Numbered from the stretch's first letter, positions 16,470 through 25,113 are shown. The stretch: 37,438 bases of DNA from Opitutus sp. GAS368 (GCA_945871085.1 CAMBVX010000022.1:1-37438), one strand, 5' to 3'. Made by a program: numbers and translations. The notes: generated by a model not told the origin, from the sequence alone.

Positions 16470-16558
16470 AGTGCCAAGGGCATGCCAGCCCGGGTTGCTC
16501 CGCGCGCCAATGGGGCAGTCTCGGATTGCCGGCGGGCCGCCGTTCCGACGAAACGGCG
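16469..16558. repeat. REP-like hairpins after the toxin gene
   Basis: AAGTGCCAAGGGCATGCCAG starts at 16469 and closely matches AAGTGCCATGGGCTTTCCAG at 35860; both carry a GGGC/GCCC stem just after a stop codon. A second hairpin, CGCCGTT (16538-16544) with AACGGCG (16552-16558), follows. The region separates the convergent toxin and mscS genes and may end transcription. No gene is seen here. Confidence 0.6.
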
Positions 16559-16600
16559 TTTGTCACCCTTCAACCTGCGGATGCGCCGCTTGAGCGGAGC

Positions 16601-17881
16601 TCAGCCCTTGCCGCTCACCAACGCCTTCGCCACCGGTCCTTCGAGGTGCATCACCGAAGTAGGGAACGCAAACGAGAGCCTCCGCGCCGCCACCGCGCGC
16701 ATGATCGCGAGGTTCACGCGCTGCCTCAGCGCCAAGCCTTTTTGAAAATCGGCCTCGCGGCTCGCATAAACCACCCAGACATCGAGCGACGACGCGCTTA
16801 GATCGCGGAAAAAAACCATGACCGAAGTCGGATCGATCTCCAACTCCGCCGACAGGATTCCACGGAAGTCTTCGACGATGGCCGCGAGCTGGTCCGGCGT
16901 GGTGTCGTAAGTCAGGCCGATCACCTGCTCGACGCGCCGCTGCGTAAAACGCGAGAGATTCACAATCGCCTCGGACGACACCATCTTGTTGGGCATGACC
17001 ACGAGCGATTTGTCCACGAGCCGGATCTTCGTCGAACGCAGCCCGATATCCTCGACCGTACCGGTGTGCGCACCGATCTTCACCGTCTCGCCGATCTTAA
17101 ACGGCTGGTCGATGGCGACGACGATGGAGCCGAAGAGATTCGCGATGGTGTCCTGCGCCGCGAGCGCGAAGGCCAGGCCGCCGATGCCGAGACCCTGCAA
17201 AATCGTCGAGACGTTATAGCCGAGGCTCTGGACCGTCATCAACGTGCCGACGACCACGAATACCGCGATGAGCGATTTTTTGATCCACGGCATAAAGGCC
17301 GCGATGCCCATCTGCTTCTCCTTCGCGAGCTCGGCCGCATGATCGATGATCGCATCGAAGGCCCGCAGCAGGCCCCAGAACATCACCAGAGAAAACGCCA
17401 CCGTCGAGCCGGCCGCGATGCTATGGTCCGCGGTCGCGGAGAGCTTCAGCACCTTCAACGCCGCAAAGATACCCGTCACCATCACGAACGTCGCGACGGG
17501 TGATTCCATCGCCGGGAAGAGCTTGTCGTCGAGCGTCGTCGCCGTCTTCGCCGCGAGCTTCTTGAGTTGGTTGAAGAAAATCGTCGTCAGGAACCGCCGC
17601 AGCAAAATCGCACACACGAGAAAGACCGCGCTGATCACATAGTGGGTCGCCGTATTGCCGCTGCTCGTGACATTGAAGAGTCGCAAGATGACATCGACGA
17701 TGTGCTCCAGCAGATCCGGCGTCCGCACGTCGGCGCGGCCGGTCGCCACCGCGGCGGCGGCCGCGGTGCGGGTCGCCTCTGCCACGTCGGCCGCCGTCGT
17801 CGCGGCCGGTTGGGCCACCGCGCCAAGCGTGGAAATCAGCAGTGCCAGCGTGGTGAACCAGAGTCTGAAAAAATGTTTCAT
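16601..17881 (-). CDS. MscS-family mechanosensitive ion channel
   Basis: A 426-residue small-conductance-type channel. The signal-like N-terminus (MKHFFRLWFTTLALLISTLG) is followed by an Ala-rich stretch and about four membrane segments. The pore-lining helix and the start of the beta domain read LQGLGIGGLAFALAAQDTIANLFGSIVVAIDQPFKIGE, the MscS hallmark. The cytoplasmic alpha/beta domain follows, with STKIRLVDKSLVVMPNKMV. It would open under membrane tension to release solutes on osmotic downshift. ATG at 17881 is chosen for the signal-like start; an in-frame TTG at 17899 would add six residues. It is transcribed divergently from the terC-like gene, with a long hairpin in the shared upstream region. 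Confidence 0.93.
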   Translation of the reverse strand: MKHFFRLWFTTLALLISTLGAVAQPAATTAADVAEATRTAAAAAVATGRADVRTPDLLEHIVDVILRLFNVTSSGNTATHYVISAVFLVCAILLRRFLTTIFFNQLKKLAAKTATTLDDKLFPAMESPVATFVMVTGIFAALKVLKLSATADHSIAAGSTVAFSLVMFWGLLRAFDAIIDHAAELAKEKQMGIAAFMPWIKKSLIAVFVVVGTLMTVQSLGYNVSTILQGLGIGGLAFALAAQDTIANLFGSIVVAIDQPFKIGETVKIGAHTGTVEDIGLRSTKIRLVDKSLVVMPNKMVSSEAIVNLSRFTQRRVEQVIGLTYDTTPDQLAAIVEDFRGILSAELEIDPTSVMVFFRDLSASSLDVWVVYASREADFQKGLALRQRVNLAIMRAVAARRLSFAFPTSVMHLEGPVAKALVSGKG

Positions 17882-17981
17882 CGATGGCCTGCGACTCAAC
17901 GGCCCGCTCCCGGTGTGTCAAAGCGGTTTGGCAGCGGCGACGGGTCGATGTCGCTTTCGCTCCCAGCAATCGTGCTCTCTC

Positions 17982-18035
17982 CTCGTTCTCTTTCTCTCCC
18001 GTCGGAAAACCCTGACTAAAGAGAAAGAGAGCGAG
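17982..18035. repeat. GTTCTC/GAGAAAG hairpin in a divergent promoter region
   Basis: CTCGTTCTCTTTCTCT (17982-17997) pairs with AGAGAAAGAGAGCGAG (18020-18035) over 16 bp, with one G:T mismatch. The loop is 22 bases. Further AGAAAAGAGAAAG sequence follows. One strand is nearly all pyrimidine. It lies between the divergent mscS and terC-like genes and resembles the larger hairpin at 7984-8097. Confidence 0.75.
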
Positions 18036-18142
18036 AAAAGAGAAAGATCGGAAAAACGATTTTCACACCGTCCTGGGTTGGCCGGCCCCCTCCGCACTCC
18101 CCGCTTGCCCGCCGCGCCCTGAGCCGACCAAGCTCCGCGCCC

Positions 18143-19093
18143 ATGTTTCCGTTCCTCGCCGCCATCGACGCCATGCCCCTCTGGGCGTGGGGTGCATTCT
18201 TCCTCTTCATCACCGCCATGCTCGCGCTCGACCTCGGCGTGTTCCAGCGCGACTCCCACGTCGTCTCCATGAAAGAGGCGCTCGGCTGGTGCGCAGTCTG
18301 GGGCACCCTCGCCCTCGCATTCGGCGGCGGCGTCTGGCACTTCCGCGGACCCGAACTCGGCCAGCAATTTCTCGCCAGTTACATCATCGAGCTCTGCCTC
18401 AGCGTCGACAACGTCTTCGTCTTTATCCTTGTCTTCGCCTACTTCAAAGTCGCACCACGCTACCAACACCGCGTGCTCTTCTGGGGCATCATCGGCGCAG
18501 TCGTCATGCGCGCGGTCTTTATTTTAGTCGGGGTCAGCGTCATCGCGCGCTTTCACTGGGTGCTCTACATCTTCGGCGCCTTTCTCGTCTACACTGGCGT
18601 GAAGATGGCCCTCCCCAGCAAAGACGCCGAAGTCGATCCCGAGCACAACGCCGCCGTCCGCCTCTTTCGCCGCTTCTTCCCAGTCGCCCCGCACAACGAA
18701 CACGGCCACTTCTTCACGGTCCACCAAGGCCGCCGGATGGCCACGCCGATGTTCATCGTGCTGATCGTGATCGAGACCACCGATGTCGTCTTCGCCCTCG
18801 ATTCCCTGCCCGCCGTGCTGGCGATCACGAAGGACAGCTTCGTCGCGCTCACCTCGAACATCTTCGCGATCCTCGGCCTGCGCTCGCTCTATTTTGCGCT
18901 CAACGGCATTATGGGACTCTTCCGCTACCTCAAGGTCGGCCTCGCCGTGATCCTCGTTTTCATCGGGCTGAAGATGCTGGTCGAACACTGGGTCAAGATC
19001 ACCACCGGCACCTCCCTGCTGGTGATCGGTGCCGTGCTCACCACCTCGGTGCTCATGTCGTGGTTGATCAAACCGGAGCTGAAAAAACGCTAA
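18143..19093 (+). CDS. TerC/Alx-family membrane protein
   Basis: A 316-residue inner-membrane protein of the TerC family, close in length to E. coli Alx (about 320). About eight or nine hydrophobic segments are present. The two family motifs with conserved acidic residues are ELCLSVDNVFVF (about 91-102) and VIETTDVVFALDSLPA (about 210-225). TerC/Alx proteins are linked to metal handling: Alx acts in manganese export, and others load metal onto secreted enzymes. The substrate here is not determinable. The start is the ATG at 18143. I looked for a yybP-ykoY-type manganese riboswitch upstream and did not recognise one; a pyrimidine-rich hairpin is there instead. The gene is convergent with the DCC-family gene. 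Confidence 0.93.
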   Translation: MFPFLAAIDAMPLWAWGAFFLFITAMLALDLGVFQRDSHVVSMKEALGWCAVWGTLALAFGGGVWHFRGPELGQQFLASYIIELCLSVDNVFVFILVFAYFKVAPRYQHRVLFWGIIGAVVMRAVFILVGVSVIARFHWVLYIFGAFLVYTGVKMALPSKDAEVDPEHNAAVRLFRRFFPVAPHNEHGHFFTVHQGRRMATPMFIVLIVIETTDVVFALDSLPAVLAITKDSFVALTSNIFAILGLRSLYFALNGIMGLFRYLKVGLAVILVFIGLKMLVEHWVKITTGTSLLVIGAVLTTSVLMSWLIKPELKKR

Positions 19094-19161
19094 CCACAGA
19101 TTTCACCGCTGGACCCGGATGCAGAAAATTTCGTTTCCGCGCGAATCCGTGAAATCCGTGG
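19094..19161. terminator. Inverted repeat between convergent genes
   Basis: CCACAGATTTCAC (19094-19106) starts right after the terC-like stop and is mirrored by GTGAAATCCGTGG (19149-19161), with one G:T-type mismatch and a 42-base loop. It lies between two convergent genes, so it may end transcription both ways. The sequence CGTGAAATCCGTGG is a widespread dispersed repeat in Verrucomicrobia-like genomes, so a repeat element is equally likely. Confidence 0.5.
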
Positions 19162-19181
19162 ATCAAAAACCCGGGTTCGCT

Positions 19182-19625
19182 TCACTCCATAAACCGCGCC
19201 GCCCATTCCGCCCGCGCTAGCGGCCGCGCCCGCCACTCGCCAAAAATCCGGTAGCGCCACCGCGCGACCAGTCGATAACCCGCGTCGCGCCATTTCGAAG
19301 GGAACACGGCGAGCAAGCCCGCGCAGACCCGCGCGACGCCGGCCACCGTGCGCAGCGCCGCGATCACGCCGTCGGTCCGGAGCAGATAAACATTTCCCTC
19401 CCGCCCATGCCAGTCCGGCACGAACACCAGCGAATCAAAATCCTCCGTCGGCAATCCGGTCGCCCGCAAAAAACCCTGCGCCGCCGGACCCTGCAACGGC
19501 GCATATCGTAGCCGCCCACCCCTGTCGATCCGCAGCAAGATCCGCACGATGCGCTGGCACAGCCCGCACCCGCCGTCGAACAGCAGCACAGGGCCGGAGG
19601 CGGAGGATTGCGGTGACAACGACAT
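19182..19625 (-). CDS. DCC-family thiol-disulfide oxidoreductase-like protein
   Basis: A 147-residue protein of the DUF393/DCC family. The defining motif near the N-terminus is VLLFDGGCGLCQRIV (CxxC at about residues 19-22), followed by LRYAPLQGPAAQGFL and a C-terminal WRYRIFGEW, all typical. The CxxC suggests a redox role, but the substrates of the family are poorly known. ATG at 19625 gives the standard length; upstream in-frame sequence is intergenic. It is divergent from the TonB-dependent receptor, 343 bp apart, and convergent with the terC-like gene. Confidence 0.88.
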   Translation of the reverse strand: MSLSPQSSASGPVLLFDGGCGLCQRIVRILLRIDRGGRLRYAPLQGPAAQGFLRATGLPTEDFDSLVFVPDWHGREGNVYLLRTDGVIAALRTVAGVARVCAGLLAVFPSKWRDAGYRLVARWRYRIFGEWRARPLARAEWAARFME

Positions 19626-19968
19626 TGTAGACGGACTCCACCCTGCGCCAATCGCCCTGGAAATGAAAGCCCGGCCACGTTTTCTTCCCCAGCTCGGGCC
19701 GCCCACCAAAATCGGACGCATCTGCCGGGTGGCGGTCGCCGCAGTGGCCACACGGCCGACGGACCGGCGACACTCTTGTCGCCATCCTTGGGCGGCTGGC
19801 GAGCCGCCCCTCCGCGCGAAGTGCCCACCGCGCGCGTTCACCACAAATCGCCCTCGACGCCTGCCGCTACGCACCACACTGTTACCTCGGCCCACTCCGC
19901 GCGGCACGGAAACTGCGCTCCAGCGTTGGAGACGCTCTTCCGCTCCCACCATCCTACGCTTGTTCGCC
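19626..19968. other. Divergent intergenic region with two REP-like hairpins
   Basis: This 343-bp gap lies between the DCC-family gene and the TonB-dependent receptor. No gene is convincing. Two perfect stem-loops sit next to each other: GGCGACA-ctct-TGTCGCC (19766-19783) and GGGCGGCT-ggcg-AGCCGCCC (19790-19809). Both have 4-base loops, and they look like a paired REP unit. Promoters for both genes are expected but not recognisable. Confidence 0.65.
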
Positions 19969-22662
19969 ATGACCATGACTACCCGATCCCACTCCGCGCA
20001 CCGCCTCACGCTCGCCCTGTGCACCCTCCTCACCAGCACGCTGCTCCCGGCGCTCGCCCTCGCGCAGACCGCCCCGGCCGCGTCGTCAACGATCCCGGCC
20101 GCTGCGACCTCAAAAACCACCGCCGAAAGCGAAGCCGTCAAACTCTCCGTCTTCACGGTCTCCGAGGACAAAGACCTCGGCTACGAGTCGATGCAAACCA
20201 CCTCCGGTATGCGCACCGCGCAGGAGCTGAGGAACGTCGCCAACTCCATCTCGATCATGAACTCCCAGTTCATCGAGGACCTCGGTCTCACCACGATGGA
20301 AGAGATGTCCACCTGGATGGTTTCCGGCGAATCCAACCCCGACCCCAACGCCCTCGTGCAGAGCCGCGTCATCCTCCGCGGCGTCCCCAACGCCTACGCC
20401 CTCCGCAACGGCTGGATCTGGTATTCCCCGATGGACGCGTTCTCCACTGAGAAAGTCGAAGAGCTGCGCGGTCCGAACGCCTTCCTCTACGGCGAAGCCG
20501 ACGTCGGCGGCGCCAACAACCAGATCACCAAACGCGGCCTCCTCAGCCGCGATCTCACCCGCGCCAAAATCATGACCGGCAGCAACAACCTCCTCCGCGG
20601 CGAACTCGATTTCAACCGTCGCCTGATCAACAACAAACTCGCCGTCCGCCTTGCCCTGGTAAACAGCCACAACGACTCCTGGCTCAACAACGTCCGCCGC
20701 GATTTCAGCGGCATCTACAGCGCGATCACCTACCGCCCGGCCCGGCAAACGATGATCACCGTGATGGCCGAACACGACCGCACCGCCGCCGTGCTCTCGC
20801 AAGGCATGATGATCGATGCCTTCTCCCGCCCCAACACCGCCACCCTCGGTGCCGTCGGCTACGTCTACAACACCGCACTCGGCACCGGCTACCGCGCCCA
20901 AGGCCGCGTGATCAGCACCGGCGCGGGTATCGCGGTCGCAGATCCCGACCTCATTCCCAAACGCACTCAGACCAACGGCCCCAACGCCACCTACAACAAC
21001 GCGACCACATCCGTCACCCTCGAGGTCAACCAAGACATCGGCAAGAATCTCCACCTCCAGCTCAGCGGAAACTTCTATCAGCAAAACCTCGAGAGTTGGG
21101 GAGCCACTGCCCGCAACATCACGCGCGACCGCAGCCCACTCCTCGCCAACGGCCAGGCCAACCCGTATTTTAATGAGCTCTACACCGAGTATTTCCGCAC
21201 CCATGCCTACAACGGCAACACCGTGCGCGATATCCGCTTCTCCGCCGTCTACGACCTGAATTTCAAGTGGATGAAGCAACAGTTCATCGCGAATGTGCAG
21301 CAACACCAGGACACCCCGGGGCAGAAAAAAGCGAAATTCGCCGAGTATCTCGATCCCACGAATCCCAACTGGGTCGGCACCCTCAATCCCGCGATCACGC
21401 AGGCCGCCTTCGTCGCCAACCGCACCGCCTTCACGAACAATCGCTTCACCCGCCGCTATTATTTACGCGACGGCCTCGATTCTTCCCGCACCGCCGATCT
21501 CGGACCCGTCTCCGGCGTCTCCGCCTACTATCCCGATTTGTCCAACGCCGTCGCCGCCACCGGCCAATTCATCGACCGCCGTTTCTACACGCCGTCGTGG
21601 GGCGTCGGCGCTTCCGGCTCCTATTTCAAAGACCACCTCTTCACGATGATTGGCTACCGTCAGGACAAATTTAACATGAAGACCACGCGCGGCATGGTGC
21701 GCGCCCAAAAGGAGTGGGAGGTCGACTACCTCGACGCGTTCAACACCCCCGCCCAGCAATTCGTCCGCTACAAAGTCGACGGCGCGAACTACGGCGGCGT
21801 GCTCCGCTTCAACGACATGTTCGCCATCGGCTACAACTACGCCCAGTCCTTCCGCATCTCCGTCGGCCAAGGCAATGCGACCTTCAACGCCGGCGAACTG
21901 TCGAGTATCCCGGTCGGCGAGGGCCGCGATATCTCCGCCCGCTTCACGCTGCTCCAAGGCAAACTCGAGCTGAACTACGTCAATTATAACAACTTCACGC
22001 CCAATGCCCGCTTTGCCGTGCCCGGCGTGACCGCGGCGTTTCGCGACGAGATGGCCACTAACTTCGGCAGCGGGTTCGACGTCACCGCCACCGGCGACTA
22101 CCAGACCACGCGCACCAAGGGCAACGAAGTCGCGGCCATCGCCAACCTCACCCGCAACTGGCGCCTGAGCGCTTCTTATTCGGACAACGACGTCGCCAAC
22201 GTCGACCGCGTGCCGATCCTCAAAGAGTTTCAGGCCGAAGGCAAAGCCCTCAACAAGCCGACGCCCCTCCTCAACGATCTCATCTCCACCGTGCCCGAAG
22301 GCGTGCCCAACGGCGGCTTCACCAAGGCCCGCGGAAACCTCGTGAGTCGCTATGCCTTCTCCCAAGGCACCCTGAAGGGCTTCGCGATTGGTGGCGGTGC
22401 CAACTGGCGCCTGCGTACCTACCGCGGCGCGGTCAATCTCACCGGCGCCGCAGGCGCGGTTTCGACCAATCTCTATTCACCGGCCTACACGCTCTACAAT
22501 ACATTCTTCAGCTACAACCGGAAGGTCCTCAACCGTAACACGACCTTCCAGCTCAACGTCGATAATCTCTTCGACCAAGACTACTACCGCTCCGCCGCCA
22601 TCGGCTCCGCCTCGTGGGGCGATCCGCGCTCCTACCGCCTGACGGTCTCGACCGATCTCTGA
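19969..22662 (+). CDS. TonB-dependent outer-membrane receptor
   Basis: An 897-residue outer-membrane receptor. A signal peptide (HRLTLALCTLLTSTLLPALALA) is followed by an Ala/Thr-rich linker. A short segment reads AVKLSVFTVSEDKDLGYESM, and the plug domain follows (about 70-190, with SRVILRGVPNAYALRNG and VEELRGPNAFLYGEADVGG). The remainder is a beta barrel ending GDPRSYRLTVSTDL. The VFTVSEDKDLGY lead and the absence of an N-terminal carboxypeptidase-like domain are typical of receptors in Opitutaceae. The final residue is Leu rather than the more usual aromatic. The substrate is unknown, and no adjacent ExbBD, TonB or glycoside hydrolase gene helps. ATG at 19969 gives the signal peptide; upstream in-frame sequence to 19549 overlaps the oppositely oriented DCC gene. 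Confidence 0.93.
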   Translation: MTMTTRSHSAHRLTLALCTLLTSTLLPALALAQTAPAASSTIPAAATSKTTAESEAVKLSVFTVSEDKDLGYESMQTTSGMRTAQELRNVANSISIMNSQFIEDLGLTTMEEMSTWMVSGESNPDPNALVQSRVILRGVPNAYALRNGWIWYSPMDAFSTEKVEELRGPNAFLYGEADVGGANNQITKRGLLSRDLTRAKIMTGSNNLLRGELDFNRRLINNKLAVRLALVNSHNDSWLNNVRRDFSGIYSAITYRPARQTMITVMAEHDRTAAVLSQGMMIDAFSRPNTATLGAVGYVYNTALGTGYRAQGRVISTGAGIAVADPDLIPKRTQTNGPNATYNNATTSVTLEVNQDIGKNLHLQLSGNFYQQNLESWGATARNITRDRSPLLANGQANPYFNELYTEYFRTHAYNGNTVRDIRFSAVYDLNFKWMKQQFIANVQQHQDTPGQKKAKFAEYLDPTNPNWVGTLNPAITQAAFVANRTAFTNNRFTRRYYLRDGLDSSRTADLGPVSGVSAYYPDLSNAVAATGQFIDRRFYTPSWGVGASGSYFKDHLFTMIGYRQDKFNMKTTRGMVRAQKEWEVDYLDAFNTPAQQFVRYKVDGANYGGVLRFNDMFAIGYNYAQSFRISVGQGNATFNAGELSSIPVGEGRDISARFTLLQGKLELNYVNYNNFTPNARFAVPGVTAAFRDEMATNFGSGFDVTATGDYQTTRTKGNEVAAIANLTRNWRLSASYSDNDVANVDRVPILKEFQAEGKALNKPTPLLNDLISTVPEGVPNGGFTKARGNLVSRYAFSQGTLKGFAIGGGANWRLRTYRGAVNLTGAAGAVSTNLYSPAYTLYNTFFSYNRKVLNRNTTFQLNVDNLFDQDYYRSAAIGSASWGDPRSYRLTVSTDL

Positions 22663-22670
22663 TGTCGCCC

Positions 22671-22706
22671 AAAAAAACGCCGGGGCCGCGAACGCGGCAC
22701 CCGGCG
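22671..22706 (-). terminator. Rho-independent terminator of the Hsp20 genes
   Basis: On the minus strand CGCCGGG (plus 22700-22706) pairs with CCCGGCG (plus 22678-22684). An inner CCGC-GAAC-GCGG stem lies between them, and seven T residues follow (plus 22671-22677). It is downstream of the Hsp20 gene at 22762 and 8 bp beyond the stop of the oppositely transcribed receptor. Confidence 0.88.
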
Positions 22707-22730
22707 GTGCGACGACGGCATCCTCCGTCG

Positions 22731-22755
22731 GTAGGAGCCCGCTTGCGGGCGATTC
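22731..22755. repeat. GTAGGAGC-type REP hairpin
   Basis: GTAGGAGCCCGCTTGCGGGC (22731-22750) holds the stem GCCCGC-tt-GCGGGC. A related element on the other strand (GTAGGAGC plus a CGGGC/GCCCG hairpin) is at about 2735-2759. It sits between the Hsp20 gene and its terminator. Confidence 0.65.
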
Positions 22756-22761
22756 GATAAG

Positions 22762-23166
22762 TTAGCTCACCGCGATCTTGCGCGGCTTCGCGGCCTCGTG
22801 TTTCGGCAACGTCACGCGGAGCACGCCATCGCGTAGCGCCGCCACGATCTTGTCGGCATCGATGGCATTGTCGTGCGTGAGCACGAGTTCGTAGGCTGCG
22901 TCCGCGCTCTCGCGATACACCGCCGTCCAAGCCTCGGGACGCTGCCATGCGCGGCGTCCCACGACCCGGACTTGGTTTTCATCGGCGGTGATTTCAAGAC
23001 CGTCCCTGGTCACACCGGGCAGGAAGACGGTGACCGCATACACGTCGGCCGCCTCCTTGATTTCATAGGTTGGTTTCACGGTCGTGCCGAGTTCAGCGGC
23101 CGGAGGACAAGCGCACGACTCGGTCTGGCGCGCGAATGATGGAATGAGATTTTGAATCAGTGACAT
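22762..23166 (-). CDS. Hsp20 family small heat-shock protein
   Basis: A 134-residue small chaperone. After a short N-terminal region (SLIQNLIPSFARQTESCACP, with two closely spaced Cys) comes the alpha-crystallin domain: YEIKEAADVYAVTVFLPGV, then AYELVLTHDNAIDADKI and the closing GVLRVTLPKHEAAKPRKIAV, which contains the G-V-L family motif. It lacks a C-terminal IXI extension, as many bacterial members of this type do. It would hold unfolded proteins in the cytoplasm. It follows another Hsp20 gene on the same strand with a 58-bp gap, so the two are probably co-transcribed and end at the terminator at 22671. ATG at 23166 fits the family; the open frame upstream overlaps the other gene and is a shadow. 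Confidence 0.93.
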   Translation of the reverse strand: MSLIQNLIPSFARQTESCACPPAAELGTTVKPTYEIKEAADVYAVTVFLPGVTRDGLEITADENQVRVVGRRAWQRPEAWTAVYRESADAAYELVLTHDNAIDADKIVAALRDGVLRVTLPKHEAAKPRKIAVS

Positions 23167-23224
23167 AGTCGTAAGAATTGAGGGTGATTGGTTGAGTGGG
23201 GAACGGGTGAGAACGCGTCGCGGC

Positions 23225-23686
23225 TCACTGCACCGCGACGGTGATTTTCTTCGGCGCGGCCACCTCGCGTTTTGGCAACGTGACTGTGAGGACGCCGTTT
23301 TCGTAGACCGCCGCGATCTTGTCGGTCTGCACTTCGTCGTTGAGACGCAGCGAACGATTGAACGCGAAGGACTGCTCGGCCTGGCCCTCCGCAGCCGGCG
23401 TCTTGCGCGTCGCCCCAATGGAGAGGAAGCCGTCGACGACTTCGACGCTGATATCGTCGCGGCTCACTCCGGGGAGTTCCACGCGGACGTAGGTGTTGGC
23501 CTTGTCCTCGTAGAGATCGACGGGCACGCGCGCCGTAGACGCGGCGGCCCCGGCAAGTTCACCGAGCGAAGCGGTAAACAAGCGGTCGATCTCGGTCTCA
23601 AGACCGGACCACGGCGACGATGCAAAGCGGCCCGAAAAAGGAGTCAGGCTGCGAGAGGATGGAGAGGAATAACGAACGAGTCTCAT
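23225..23686 (-). CDS. Hsp20 family small heat-shock protein
   Basis: A 153-residue small chaperone. The N-terminal arm (MRLVRYSSPSSRSLTPFSGR) is followed by FASSPWSGLETEIDRLF and an alpha-crystallin domain. The domain has PVDLYEDKANTYVRVELPGV, FNRSLRLNDEVQTDKI and YENGVLTVTLPKRE. It is the first gene of a two-gene chaperone operon, and the two products differ enough to form distinct or mixed oligomers. ATG at 23686 is preferred, with GGAGA about 10 bases upstream as a ribosome site. An in-frame start further upstream would add 17 residues. No clear CIRCE heat-shock operator was found upstream. Confidence 0.93.
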   Translation of the reverse strand: MRLVRYSSPSSRSLTPFSGRFASSPWSGLETEIDRLFTASLGELAGAAASTARVPVDLYEDKANTYVRVELPGVSRDDISVEVVDGFLSIGATRKTPAAEGQAEQSFAFNRSLRLNDEVQTDKIAAVYENGVLTVTLPKREVAAPKKITVAVQ

Positions 23687-23922
23687 GGTGATGGTCTCCG
23701 TTGGGAGGTGATTTTCTGGTTGGATGATTGCACTCACTTACGAGCACCTGCCTGTGCATACGCGGTGCCGTCCGTGGGCTTCAGGCCAAGTCCCGCACCC
23801 ATCGGCACTTGGTCGCTCCGCACCCAACTGCGCTGGGAAATTTCGTCGCTCCCTGTGCCGTCTCACTTGGGAATTTTCGTCGCGACTCCGCTGCGGTCGT
23901 GGTGTCTTCTCCGGTTTTTCGC

Positions 23923-25104
23923 ATGACCTTCGACTTCGATACCGCCATCCCACGCGCCCAGACCGACTCCCAGAAATGGCAGAAATACGCCGGCCGCGAT
24001 ATTCTGCCCATGTGGGTCGCCGACATGGATTTTAAGTGCGCCCCCGCCATCCTCGCCGCCCTGCACGAGCGCGTGGACCACGGCCTCTTCGGCTACTCCC
24101 GCCCCGTCAAGTCCACCGTCGACTCCGTCGTGGCCGCCCTGGAGCGCAACTACGGCTGGAAAATTGACGCCTCCTGGATCGTCTGGCTCCCCGGTCTCGT
24201 CGTCGGCCTTAACGTCACCGCCCAAGCCTTCGCCGCGCCCGGCGACGAAGTCCTCACGCTCTCTCCGGTATATCCGCCGTTCATGTCCGCGCCGAAAAAT
24301 TCCGCGCGCGCCTCCGTGAATGTTCCCTTCGAGCTCTCCCCCGGGAGCGCGAGCGGCCCGCCCGCCTCGGGTGCCTGGACGATCAACTGGGACGCCCTCG
24401 AGCGCGCCGTCACCCCGCGCACGAAACTTTTTTATCTCTGCAATCCCCACAACCCCCTCGCCCGCGTCTGGCGTCGCGAGGAACTCGTGCGCCTCGCCGA
24501 TTTCTGCGTGCGCCACGGCCTCGTGCTCTGTTCCGACGAGATTCACTGCGACCTCATTCTTGATCCTGCGCTACGCCACATTCCCACCGCGCTCCTCTCG
24601 CCCGAAATCGCCGCGCGCACGATCACGCTCATGGCGCCGAGTAAGACCTACAACGTCCCCGGCCTCGGCACCTCGTTCGCCATCATCTCGGACCCCGCGC
24701 TGCGCACCCGCTTCGTCCGCGCCACCGCCGGCATCGTCGCCGAAGTGAACAACCTCGGCTACGTCGCCTGTGAAGCCGCCTACCGCGACTGCGAGCCTTG
24801 GCGCCAAGCCCTCCTCACCTACCTCCGCGGCAACCGCGACCTCCTCCTCGCGACCGTCGCCCGCGACCTCCCCGGTATCGTCATCGAGGCCCCGATCGAA
24901 GCCACTTACCTCGCATGGCTAAACATCTCCGCCCTTGGTCTCGCGGACCCCATCGCCCATTTTGAGGAACACGGCGTCGGCCTGAGCGAGTGCGCGTATT
25001 TCGGCGCCGCGCGCGGCACCTACGTCCGCCTCAACCTTGGCTGCACGCGCGCCACGCTCATCGAAGCGTTGCGCCGCATGAAGCTCGCCCTCGCCACCCG
25101 CTGA
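23923..25104 (+). CDS. PatB/MalY-type PLP-dependent C-S lyase (aminotransferase family)
   Basis: A 393-residue class I/II aminotransferase-fold enzyme of the PatB/MalY group, which cleaves cystathionine or cysteine conjugates to thiol, pyruvate and ammonia. Typical features are the N-terminal ILPMWVADMDFKCAPAI, LFYLCNPHNPLARVW (the family's NPHNP motif), CSDEIHCDLIL (PLP-binding Asp), and SKTYNVPGLGTSFAII with the PLP Lys at residue 241. Full length for the family. ATG at 23923 gives the standard MTFDFDTAIPR start; the open frame upstream to 23728 has no family support. It is divergent from the Hsp20 operon. Cystathionine beta-lyase in methionine synthesis is the likeliest role, but other substrates are possible. 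Confidence 0.93.
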   Translation: MTFDFDTAIPRAQTDSQKWQKYAGRDILPMWVADMDFKCAPAILAALHERVDHGLFGYSRPVKSTVDSVVAALERNYGWKIDASWIVWLPGLVVGLNVTAQAFAAPGDEVLTLSPVYPPFMSAPKNSARASVNVPFELSPGSASGPPASGAWTINWDALERAVTPRTKLFYLCNPHNPLARVWRREELVRLADFCVRHGLVLCSDEIHCDLILDPALRHIPTALLSPEIAARTITLMAPSKTYNVPGLGTSFAIISDPALRTRFVRATAGIVAEVNNLGYVACEAAYRDCEPWRQALLTYLRGNRDLLLATVARDLPGIVIEAPIEATYLAWLNISALGLADPIAHFEEHGVGLSECAYFGAARGTYVRLNLGCTRATLIEALRRMKLALATR

Positions 25105-25113
25105 ACGCCGGCG

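Noticed and set aside
18036-18142. yybP-ykoY-type manganese riboswitch before the TerC/Alx-like gene
   Set aside because: I looked for the conserved loop pattern and did not find it. The only structure is the pyrimidine-rich hairpin.
20110-21306. 398-codon minus-strand frame inside the TonB-dependent receptor
   Set aside because: It is antisense to a clear receptor gene and is a GC-driven shadow.
23700-23760. Possible CIRCE heat-shock operator before the Hsp20 genes
   Set aside because: A GAGTGC half-site is present, but the other half is poor and the spacing is 6 rather than 9 bases.
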